NCBI RefSeq assembly: GCF_003340555.1
Contig: NZ_QPLJ01000016.1
Location: 1-64,000, forward strand
Source of the DNA: Jannaschia formosa
GTDB lineage: Bacteria > Pseudomonadota > Alphaproteobacteria > Rhodobacterales > Rhodobacteraceae
DNA length: 64,000 nt
Direction of reading: 5' to 3'
Part shown: in pieces, positions 1 to 7,700 of the stretch
Position numbering within the stretch: the stretch's first letter is position 1
Layout: each line of letters begins with the position of its first letter
The notes under the pieces: generated by a model
Database searches by the model: none
What the model was told of the DNA's origin: nothing
Seen by the model: the letters and a program-made list of their open reading frames with translations, nothing else
Made by a program: the position numbers and the translations under genes

Positions 1-2
1 CC

Positions 3-455
3 AGGGGAAGCAGACCGCCCGCGCCTCGCGATACCCGCTACCAATGGGCCTACCTCTTCGGCGCCGCCTGTCCCGCCCGGGGCGCCACCGCCGCGCTGGT
101 CATGCCGCGCGCCGACACGCATGGCATGTCCGCCCACCTCGCCGAGATCGCCCGCACCGTCGCCCCCGAGGCCCATGCCGTCGTCGTCCTCGACGGCGCG
201 GGCTGGCACGCCGCCAAAGCGCTCGTCGTCCCGGAGAACCTCACGCTCGTGCCGCTCCCGCCCTATGCTCCCGAGCTCAACCCGATCGAGACCGTCCGGG
301 CCTACCTGCGCGCCAACCGCCTCGCCATCTCCACCATGGACACCCGGGACGACATCCTCACCCGATGCTGCGAAGCCTGGAACTTCTTCGCAGGCGATCC
401 CGACCGCGTCCGATCCATCACCAACCGCGAATACGCCAAAGCGGTCAGAAGGTAG
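3..455 (+). CDS. IS630-family transposase, C-terminal part (cut by window edge)
   Basis: The reading frame is open from base 3 and has no start inside the window, so the N-terminus lies outside. The visible ~150 residues carry the second half of an IS630/Tc1-type DDE catalytic domain: a VVVLDGAGWH stretch holds the second Asp, and LPPYAPELNPIE holds the third acidic residue followed by the usual helical tail. The protein would cut and paste its own IS at TA sites. Whether the copy is complete cannot be judged here. Confidence 0.85.
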   Translation, partial: RGSRPPAPRDTRYQWAYLFGAACPARGATAALVMPRADTHGMSAHLAEIARTVAPEAHAVVVLDGAGWHAAKALVVPENLTLVPLPPYAPELNPIETVRAYLRANRLAISTMDTRDDILTRCCEAWNFFAGDPDRVRSITNREYAKAVRR

Positions 456-466
456 GGCCGTTGGTA

Positions 467-673
467 TCAATGACATGCCCGCGCTTGCTCCCGCATTACG
501 CTGTAGTCGGATAGCATTTTGGCGATTGCCGACCCCTCCGGCAGCATATCGAGCTCGTCGGCTGCGCGCGCCTGGAACTCGCGGCTATACTCGAAAACGG
601 GTGGGCAGACGGTCACGACGATGAGATAGAGCAACCCCAGGTCTGGAAATTCGGGCTTTGCCGGCTCACGCAT
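467..673 (-). pseudogene. small unknown protein, 5' end replaced by IS256
   Basis: A 68-codon frame whose ATG lies inside the IS256 end (the terminal repeat is 639-662). Only the part below base 639 is host sequence. It encodes a hydrophobic stretch (LLYLIVVTVCPPVF), then an acidic segment ending LSDYSVMREQARAC. I do not recognise the family with certainty; the layout (one membrane segment, short polar tail ending in Cys) resembles small phage lysis or spanin-type proteins. It is probably the tail of a gene whose start was displaced by the IS. Confidence 0.3.
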
Positions 674-713
674 CCTGGCGTTCCCACTTGATGTAGGCCT
701 TCGTATCGGAGGC

Positions 714-1847
714 CTATTTCTCGTCGATCTCGACGAGGACGGCGCTGACGAGCCGTAGCAGGGCGTCGTCGCTTGGGAAGACGCGGATCTTGACGTTCCT
801 GCGCTTGAGCTCCTGCTGGACCGTGCGCTCGATCGGGTTGGACGTGCGCAGGCGCTTGCGGTGGTGCTCGGGCAGCGTGAAGACGGCGAGCCCCTCGGGG
901 ACGTTCTCTTCCAGCCAGTCGGCCAACTTCGGCGCGCTGTCGCGGTAGCCGGTCACGAGGTCGGCGAGCGCGGTCTCGGCCCGGGCCAGGTCGTCGGCGG
1001 CCCAGATGGTCTTGAGCTGGCGCCCGATGCGCTTGCGGATCTCGGTGTTGGGGGCGTGGTGGATGGCGTTGCGGGCCAGGTGGAACTGGCAGCGCTGCCA
1101 GGTCGCGCCCCCGAGGACCGCTCGGCGGGCGGCCCGCAGGCCGGCGTGGTCGTCCGAGACGACGTAGGTCACGCCACGCAGCCCGCGGGCCATGAGGCTT
1201 TCGAGGAACCCGCGCCAGTGGATCTCGGCCTCCGACAGGGCCACGGAGACGCCGAGGACGCGCCTGCGTTCATCGGGGCCGATGCCGATCGCGGACAGCA
1301 CGGCGACATCGCGCACGACGCCCGCATGGCGCATCTTCTCGTAGCGTGCATCGAGGAAGAGGTAGCTCGTCTCGCCGAGCGGGCGGTCGCGCCAGGCTTG
1401 CAAGTCCTCGTCCAGCAGCTTGGTCGCCCGGCTCACCTGCGAGGAGGACAGGCTCTCGATGCCGAACTCGGCCATGACGGCTTCGACGTCCCGGGTAGAG
1501 ACGCCCTTGATGTACATCTCGGCCGCAGCGAGCATCACGGCGCGAACCGAGCGCCGCCCGCGCTCCAGGGATTGCGGGTAGAACGGCGTGTCGCCATGCC
1601 CGGCCGTCTTGGGAACCTGCACCGTCACGCTGCCGGCGGGCGTGTCGACCCGCTTGGGCTTGTAGCCGTTGGCATAGCCTTGGCGCTCGGGCGTGCGCTC
1701 GTAGCGCCCCGCGCGCAGGAACCGCTCGCGCTCGAGCTCCATCGCCAGCTCGAAGGCGCGGGCGAAGACGCCTGCGATGTCGTTCGGGCCTTGCTCGATC
1801 AGCTGTTCCAAGAGGGCCTCGACCGCCGTACCCTTCCGCTCGTCCAT
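714..1847 (-). CDS. IS256-family transposase, last residues lost to a stop codon
   Basis: Mutator/IS256 DDE transposase. The catalytic Asp residues lie in YLFLDARYEK and VVSDDHAGL, and the Glu in SNPIERTVQQELKRR, with the CxxH-like WQRCQFHLARN segment between them. I chose the ATG at 1847 because a GGGAG ribosome site precedes it; an ATG at 1880 is possible. The frame ends at TAG (714-716) right after VEIDEK. Beyond it the same frame continues for about 15 residues (ASDTKAYIKWERQDA) to a TGA at 666-668. This is the usual IS256 tail, so the TAG is probably a mutated TGG (Trp). Confidence 0.88.
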   Translation of the reverse strand: MDERKGTAVEALLEQLIEQGPNDIAGVFARAFELAMELERERFLRAGRYERTPERQGYANGYKPKRVDTPAGSVTVQVPKTAGHGDTPFYPQSLERGRRSVRAVMLAAAEMYIKGVSTRDVEAVMAEFGIESLSSSQVSRATKLLDEDLQAWRDRPLGETSYLFLDARYEKMRHAGVVRDVAVLSAIGIGPDERRRVLGVSVALSEAEIHWRGFLESLMARGLRGVTYVVSDDHAGLRAARRAVLGGATWQRCQFHLARNAIHHAPNTEIRKRIGRQLKTIWAADDLARAETALADLVTGYRDSAPKLADWLEENVPEGLAVFTLPEHHRKRLRTSNPIERTVQQELKRRNVKIRVFPSDDALLRLVSAVLVEIDEK

Positions 1848-1897
1848 GCTCTGTCTCCCATGGGTGTGTTGCAACTCCATGGAACACCAGAATGGGC

Positions 1898-1929
1898 AGC
1901 CATTGCCGGGGCATGCCCCGGCAATGGCT
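1898..1929. repeat. 32-bp perfect palindrome upstream of the IS256 transposase
   Basis: A perfect palindrome centred on GGGGCATGCCCC lies between the right terminal repeat and the transposase start. Many IS carry such a hairpin to block transcription entering from outside; that role is inferred here. Confidence 0.6.
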
Positions 1930-2054
1930 CAGCGCGACCGGGCAGAACCCAATTTTCAGACCTCACGGTACAGTACCGCGCCTTACACCTCGAGCGCTAA
2001 CGCTGGACTCCTCGCGACGCCCGCAGACCTTCATGGGCACCATCTCGATCCGGC

Positions 2055-2474
2055 TCAAGTCGGTCGCTTCCGCGAGACGCGCCTGGCGCTGGTCCAGGCG
2101 CTCGTCCGGACGCGGAGGTCGTAATGGCAGGCGAGGCGGTCGAAGAACGCCTCCGCACGGACGAACATCGTCGCGCGGGCGAGCGCGTCGGTGTCGGGAA
2201 GGTCGCCCCGGATGCCGAAGGTGACGTGGACGCGCGCGCAGCTGTCCTCGTGGAGCCAGACCTCGTGGAGGCCGTTTCGCATCGCGATCCGCTCGCCGGA
2301 GCGCTTCCAGGCCCGCGGCACGCGCTCCCAGGCATCCGACAGGCGAGACGCGATCGCCTCGCCGAGGTCGCGCCACGCTTCCCGGGCGAGAGGATCGTCG
2401 CCCGGGTCGATGTCCTCGAACGGCTCGACGTAGACTGTGCGGCCGTCGGGATGACGGTAGAGCCCTTCACCCAT
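2055..2474 (-). CDS. hypothetical protein of the plasmid module
   Basis: A 139-residue protein starting MGEGLYRHPDGR, with GGGAGGG eight bases upstream. An alternative ATG at 2585, with a strong GGAGGAAG site, would add a low-complexity 37-residue extension. The middle (RDLGEAIASRLSDAWERVP, GLHEVWLHEDSCARVHVTFGIRGDLPDTDALARATMFVRAEAFFDRL) looks like a folded alpha/beta domain. I do not recognise it. It is the last gene of the minus-strand plasmid module, separated from the DUF736 gene by a strong hairpin. The basic C-terminus (RRVSRKRPT) sits just before the IS256. Confidence 0.6.
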   Translation of the reverse strand: MGEGLYRHPDGRTVYVEPFEDIDPGDDPLAREAWRDLGEAIASRLSDAWERVPRAWKRSGERIAMRNGLHEVWLHEDSCARVHVTFGIRGDLPDTDALARATMFVRAEAFFDRLACHYDLRVRTSAWTSARRVSRKRPT

Positions 2475-2614
2475 CGGTCCGCCCTCCCGTGCGCAGGGAG
2501 CGGCGCGGGTCGCTGTCGTGTCGGGTCCGAGGGTGTCGCCGCGCGGCGCGGCGCGGCTCGGGACGGGCTTCGATCGGGGTGTCATCTCTTCCTCCGTGGT
2601 GAGCGTAACGGAGG

Positions 2615-2655
2615 CCGGGGCCGTCTCTCCCAGTGCGCGGGAGGGACGGCCCCGG
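2615..2655 (-). terminator. strong hairpin after the DUF736 gene
   Basis: An 11-bp perfect stem (CCGGGGCCGTC at 2615-2625 with GACGGCCCCGG at 2645-2655) and a second inner stem CTCCC/GGGAG. It lies 24 bases past the DUF736 stop codon and has no T-tract. It could be a terminator or an mRNA end-stabiliser between the two genes. Confidence 0.5.
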
Positions 2656-2678
2656 GTCGGACCGGTCGGCGCGAGCGG

Positions 2679-3386
2679 TCAGGCGGCGAGGCCGGACGGG
2701 TTGCCGGACCCGGCGGGCGCGAGCGGGGCGAGGTCGACGACCTCGTACATGCCCGACCCGTCTTCCTCGCGCGCGAGCGCGTTGGCGCGGTGCTGGCTGC
2801 CCATCGGGGCGTGGAAAGCGATCGACAGGTAGGCGTTGCCCCGCTGGGAGGTGGCCTTCCAGATCGACCCCATCCGCACGATCCGCCCGGCGGGCGAGCG
2901 CGCCTCGATGTGCCAGTCCAGGTGGTCGTCGGACCCCTTATGCGCGTTCTCGACGGCCACGAAATCCATGTCGAAGTCGTAGCCGCCGATGGAGCCCGCG
3001 AGGTTGCCGTCGTCCAGCGTCTCGATCCGCCCCGTCAGCGCGATGGGCTGCGCCGTCCCGCCGGCGAGCGGCACGATGCGCCAGTCGTCCTTGGGCATCT
3101 CCTCGTCGCGCACGGCGTTCATGCGCCAAGTGCGGCCCATCCGGTCGGTCAGGGCGAGCGAGTAGTAGGCGCGCTTCGTGCGCTCTGAGACGGCGGACCA
3201 CATGCTGCCGACGCGCATCGTCCGGCCGCGCGGCGTGCGGACCTCGATGTGATGGTTGGGGTGGATGTCGGCGGTCTTGTAGGCGTTCGGCACGACGCTC
3301 AGGCGCGCGAGGTCGAAGAGCATCGTGCCGACGCTCAACGTGAAGGTCTCGGCGTCGGCGTTCCGGGTCAGGGTTCCTGCGATCAT
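2679..3386 (-). CDS. tandem DUF736 protein
   Basis: A 235-residue protein made of two DUF736-type units. Unit 1 is about residues 3-90 (GTLTRNADAETFTLSVGTM ... RTMRVGSMWSAVSERTKRAYYSLALTDR). Unit 2 is about 125-215 (LTGRIETLDDGNLAG ... RIVRMGSIWKATSQRGNAYLSIAFHAP). Single-domain DUF736 proteins are common on alphaproteobacterial plasmids and integrative elements and have no established biochemical role; the repeated W-K/S-x-T/S-x-R-G-x-x-Y-x-S motif is diagnostic. The ATG at 3386 follows an AGGAGA site. The frame is open further upstream but that part has no family signal. Confidence 0.8.
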   Translation of the reverse strand: MIAGTLTRNADAETFTLSVGTMLFDLARLSVVPNAYKTADIHPNHHIEVRTPRGRTMRVGSMWSAVSERTKRAYYSLALTDRMGRTWRMNAVRDEEMPKDDWRIVPLAGGTAQPIALTGRIETLDDGNLAGSIGGYDFDMDFVAVENAHKGSDDHLDWHIEARSPAGRIVRMGSIWKATSQRGNAYLSIAFHAPMGSQHRANALAREEDGSGMYEVVDLAPLAPAGSGNPSGLAA

Positions 3387-3414
3387 GGGTCTGTCTCCTG
3401 GGGTCTCTTCCGAT

Positions 3415-3460
3415 CCGGGATGGATCGCCCGAAGGCGAAGCCGCCTCCCTCCTTTCCGGT
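3415..3460 (-). promoter_or_regulatory. structured leader of the DUF736 gene
   Basis: On the minus strand a GGCGGCTTCGCC hairpin is followed by TTCGGGCGATCC and then the ribosome site. This is a loose version of the leader seen more clearly before the genes starting at 9032 and 11762. Confidence 0.35.
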
Positions 3461-3544
3461 CCGGCGCCTGGCATGAGAGCTGTCTGCCCGTCCGGAGCGC
3501 CGCGAGACGGACGGGGCACCGCACGGACGCCCCGCCGCAGGCCG

Positions 3545-4060
3545 TTACAGGGTCTTGCGGAAGGTGGCCTTGTCGTCGCCCTCCGCCCAGTAGTCGCGGA
3601 TGCGGGCTTCGGGCTCGTAGCCGCGCTTCTCGTAGAACTCCCGCGTCAGCGCGAAGCGCTCCGCCCCGGAGGTATCGACGATCATCATCCGCGCGTCGCC
3701 CCGCGCCCGAAGGCGCGCTTCGAGCGCGTCGGTGATCGCCGCTCCGATCCCCGCGCCCTGGTGGGCAGGGGAGACGGCAAGGGCGAGCATGTTCCAAACG
3801 CCGTCCGCAAGCTGCTCGGGTGCGGCGAACACGAACCCTGCGAGCATGCCGTCGAGCGTGGCGATCAGCCATAAACTCTCGGCGGCGTCGGGGTCGGGCG
3901 CCGCGAGGAAGCCCGAGCTCATGTCGTCCAGCATCTCGGACGAGAACATTTCGTTCGCATCGACGATCTCGGCGACGACAGGCAAGTCCACCTTCTTCAA
4001 TGGCCGGATGTGGATGCGGGAGGTGTCGATCTTGGCGGCCATGAGAATGGTCCTTTCCAT
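3545..4060 (-). CDS. GNAT acetyltransferase, YjhQ-like putative antitoxin
   Basis: A GNAT-fold protein of 171 residues (165 if the ATG at 4042, preceded by AAGGA, is used). Acetyl-CoA-binding motif A is visible as LALAVSPAHQGAGIGAAI, and the C-terminal FALTREFYEKRGYEPEARIRDYW is typical of GNAT enzymes. The first ATG overlaps the stop of the upstream YjhX-like gene (TGATG), so the two are translationally coupled. In E. coli the YjhX toxin is followed by the GNAT-like antitoxin YjhQ. The same order and coupling here make this the likely antitoxin. That role is inferred from context, not from residues. Confidence 0.75.
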   Translation of the reverse strand: MERTILMAAKIDTSRIHIRPLKKVDLPVVAEIVDANEMFSSEMLDDMSSGFLAAPDPDAAESLWLIATLDGMLAGFVFAAPEQLADGVWNMLALAVSPAHQGAGIGAAITDALEARLRARGDARMMIVDTSGAERFALTREFYEKRGYEPEARIRDYWAEGDDKATFRKTL

Positions 4061-4317
4061 CAGCGTTGGTCGAGTTCCGAGCGCACGGCGGCGATGCCGG
4101 CTCGCGTGGCGCGGTAGGGCTTGCCGTTCGTGGATCGGATGAGGCGGCGCTTCTTGAGCCGGTCGAAGACCGACAGCGTGCAGTCGTCGAGGACGTGACC
4201 TTCGCGGGTATGGCACGCGACCTGCACCACCTTGCCGGAAGGCAGGCGTTCGAAGTGGATCGCGCCGCCGAGCGCGAGCACGTGCAGCACGCGCTGCTCG
4301 CATTTGGAGATGTTCAT
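4060..4317 (-). CDS. yjhX: YjhX/TopAI-family toxin
   Basis: 85 residues, the same length as E. coli YjhX. Family-wide signatures are MNISKCEQRVLHVLALGG at the start, then TREGHVLDDCTLSVFDRLKKRRLI and NGKPYRATRAG. E. coli YjhX (TopAI) binds topoisomerase I and blocks its DNA binding; that function is known for the E. coli protein and assumed here. The stop overlaps the start of the acetyltransferase gene, forming a two-gene toxin-antitoxin operon within a plasmid maintenance module. One oddity is the Cys at position 6. Confidence 0.85.
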   Translation of the reverse strand: MNISKCEQRVLHVLALGGAIHFERLPSGKVVQVACHTREGHVLDDCTLSVFDRLKKRRLIRSTNGKPYRATRAGIAAVRSELDQR

Positions 4318-4757
4318 TGGCTTGGGCTCGAGTTCGGATGAACGGAACCGCCCCCCGGCATCACGCGCGGGCGGGAGGTCGTCTCAGTTCGTCCAGCGAT
4401 CCCGCAGGGCTCGAGGCGCCACCGGCGGTGTGCCGATGAACGGGTTGGACCTCGTCAGGCGGGTCGTGGACTCAGCGATTGCCCGCAGTCTCGAACATCA
4501 AGGCTCCTGTGCCGGGCGACGGCCCGGCTGACCGTGCAGTACCTGACAGATCTGATTCCGGCAATCGCCCGGCGCGCCCGGTTACCATACCGGTCGGCCG
4601 TGGTCCGTGTGGTCCGCTCGTCGTCGACGGAAACGCAGATCCCCGCTTCCTTGGTCAGCTCCATGATCGAGCCACCGAACTCGCGGAAGGTCGTTCGTCG
4701 GTCTTCGAAGAGCGCGCAACCGATCCGGTCCCCGATCATGCATGACGGATCAGGGCT
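4318..4757. other. 440-bp spacer between yjhX and the helicase gene
   Basis: No convincing gene is present. A minus-strand frame (4455-4739) opens with normal codon use for about 50 residues (MIGDRIGCALFEDRRTTFREFGGS...), then loses it, so it may be a short unknown protein or a decayed gene. The promoter of the yjhX operon must lie in the lower half, but no clear -35/-10 pair was found. Confidence 0.4.
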
Positions 4758-7700
4758 TTACGCCACGGCCTTCATGGCACCACCCGCACGGATCGCCTCG
4801 ATCACCGCCTCGGCGCGTTCGCCCACCGGGACGAAGGCGCGGAGCTGGAAGGCGACGATCTCCGTGAAACAGCCCGCGGCCTTCAGGTCGTCGACCTGCT
4901 CCGGCCGCCAGCCCTCGACCTCCAGGCGCTTCGCCCCCGCGACCCGGCGCGCGCGTAGCGTCAGCCCGCGGCCGAGCTCGACCGCACCGTCCCCGGCCAT
5001 GGCGGCGGCGACCAGCTCGGCGGGTGTGCCGCCCCCGCCCTGGAACCGAGCGCGCAGCACGACCGCCTGCTCCGGCGAGATCGCCCGGCCGATGCGGGCG
5101 ACCCCGTCCTCGGGCGTGACGCGCCAGATGCGCTCGCTGTCGGAGGGGACGTCGCGCCAGAGCGGCAGGAGCAGGCCGGTGAGCAGCACGAGCCGCCCGG
5201 TCGCCACGCGGGGGAGGGTGTCGGCCTCGGCGTCCCAAAGACGGACGAAGGTCTCCCGGTCCACCGGTTCCCAGTGGGACGAGTCGAATGCGTCCTCCGT
5301 GACCGAGGACCGGCCCGTCGGCCGCCGCAGGTCGCGCATCTCGGCGAAGGCGTCGTCCTCGAAGACCTGGTAGGGCCGGGCGGAGACGAGCGCGACCTTG
5401 CCGGAGGCGGCGTTGCGCATGGGGACCATCCGTCCGCCGCCCGCGTGGTCCGACAGCGCGGCCTCGGCCGAGGGAACGTGGACGGCGGTCTCGGTCTCCA
5501 GCGTGACGGTGCGCGTGACCGAGCCGGACTTGGGGCAGGTCCAGAGGTCGGCCTCCTCGACCACGGCGATGCGGTCGGCGCGCAAAGTCTCGATCCCCAC
5601 ATCGAGCGTGCCGTTGGCGCGGGCGCGCTCGGTCTGCTGCTCGATCTTGGCGGTAAGCTCGCCGAAGAGCGCGTTCTGCATGTCGATCGGCAGCGCGAGC
5701 AGCCGGTTCAGGTAGCGCTGGATCGGCGGGAGGTCGTCGAGAACCACGCCTTCGGCGTCGGTCAGCCTGAGAGCGGTCCAGGCGAGGAAGGTTTCGTAGG
5801 GCATCGCCTCGCAGCGGTTCGTGGCGAGTTCCCGGTAGTGCGCGACGAGCGCCCTTCGGGCGATGACGCTCTCCAGGTTGTCGGAGGCGCGGAAGAGGTT
5901 CTGGCTGCCCGTCTGCCGCTGGCCGCGGGTGAGCGCGCCGAGCGTGTCGAGCCGACGCGCGATGGTGGAGGTGAAGCGCTTCTCGCCGTGCACGTCCGTG
6001 GTCATGACGCGGAACCAGGGCGGCGTGACCTGCGCCGAGCGGTGCGTGCGCCCCAGCCCCTGGATCGCCTCGGCCGCGCGCCAGCCGGGCTCGACGAGGT
6101 AGTGGCGACGGCGGCGATCCGCGGCCCCCGTGCCGAGCGCGGCGTGGTAGGACCGCCCCGTCCCGCCTGCGTCGGTGAAGAGCAGCACGTCCTTGGTGCC
6201 GGCCATGAAGGCGGCGGCCTCGGCGGAGTTCGCCGTGGCCGAGCGAGTGACGACCTTCAGCCCGCCGCCAGGCAGGCGGACCGAGCGCTTCAAACGACCC
6301 GTGACCTCGGCCAGCCGCTCCTCCCCGAAGTGCCAGACCAGCCGGTCGAGAACCGAGGGGATGGGTGCCGTGGTGTAGAGCTCCAACAGGGCGGCGTCGC
6401 GCAGTCCTTCCGCCTCGCGCGAGACGACCGGCGTGCCGTCCTCGTGGAAGAGCCGCTCGGCCACCGTCACGCCGTCGACCTCGACGAGCTGGTGCGCGTG
6501 GACGGGGAAGGCCTCAAGCAGCCAGTGAATCACGACTTCCTTCGGCGTCAGGTGCGCCTCGGTGAGGTCGTCGCCGTCGGCCCCCGCGATCGCCCTGTCG
6601 AGGTGGCTCTCGCCCGTCGAGACGATCTGCACGACCGGCGCCCAGCCCTCGGCGAGGTCGGCCTCAATGGCGCGGATGAGCGTGCCCGCCTTGAAGCCGT
6701 TGAGCACGTGACCGAAGAAACGCTGCTTCATGCTCTCGAAGCGCGAGAGCGCCGACGCCTTGGCCGCACCCGCAGAGACGCCACTCTCCTCGTCGACGAT
6801 GCCGGTCGCCTCCAGCGCGGCGTGCAGGTTCTGGTGGATCACCTTGAAGGCCCGAGCGAAGCGGTCGTAGGCCGCACGCTCACCCTCGGTCAGTCGGTGC
6901 TCGAGGATGTCGTACTCGACGCCGTCGAACGACAGCGCCCGCGCGGTGTAGAGCCCGAGCGCCTTCAGGTCCCGCGCCACCACCTCCATCGCCGCGACCC
7001 CGCCCGCGACCATCGCGGCGACGAAGTCCTCGCGCGTGGCGAAGGGATAGGCCTGACCCGGACCCCAGAGCCCGAGCCGCGTGGCGTAGGCGAGGTTCGA
7101 CACGTTCGTCGCCCCGGTGGCGGAGACGTAGAGGACGCGCGCCCGCGGCAGGGCCAGCTGCAGGCGCAGTCCGGCGATGCCCTGCTGCGACGGGGCGGTA
7201 CCGCCGCGCTCCCCGTCCGACGACCCGGCGGCGTTGGCCATGGCATGCGCCTCGTCGAAGGCGATCACGCCCTCGAAGTCCGGCCCGCACCACTCGACCA
7301 GCTGCTCCAGGCGCGACCGGCCCGTCCGCCCGATGCTGCGCAGGGTGGCGTAGGTCACGAAGAGGATGCCGCGGCCGAGCGTGATCGGCTCGTCGGGCTT
7401 CCAGCGCTCCAGCGGCACGATGTCGGTCGGCGCGCCGCCGAGGTCGGACCAGTCGCGCACGGCGTCCTCGATCAGGGTCTTCGACTTGCTGATCCAGACC
7501 GCGCGGGTCCGGTCAGCGAGCCAGCCCGCGAGGATCACGCCGGCGACCTGCCGACCCTTCCCGGCGCCGGTGCCGTCGCCGAGGAAGTAGCCCTGGCGGT
7601 AGGCGACGCCGCGCTCGGCGTCCCCGGGGGCCTGAGCGGCGGGCGCGATCTCCGTCCAGTCGTCGGACACTGCGAAGCGGCCGGGCAGGTCGGTGCCGTG

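Larger units (their letters stand above)
639..1963 (-). mobile_element. IS256-family insertion sequence
   Basis: The element is bounded by imperfect ~24-bp inverted repeats. The left end (639-662) begins AGGTCTGGAAATTCGGG and the right end (1941-1963), read inward, begins AGGTCTGAAAATTGGG. Total length is about 1325 bp, normal for IS256, and it contains one transposase. No 8-9 bp target duplication is visible in the flanks, so this copy was probably rearranged after insertion. Confidence 0.8.

Noticed and set aside
4455-4739. 94-codon minus-strand frame in the yjhX-helicase spacer as a gene
   Set aside because: Only about the first 50 codons look coding; no ribosome site or family match, so I kept it as a note in the spacer.
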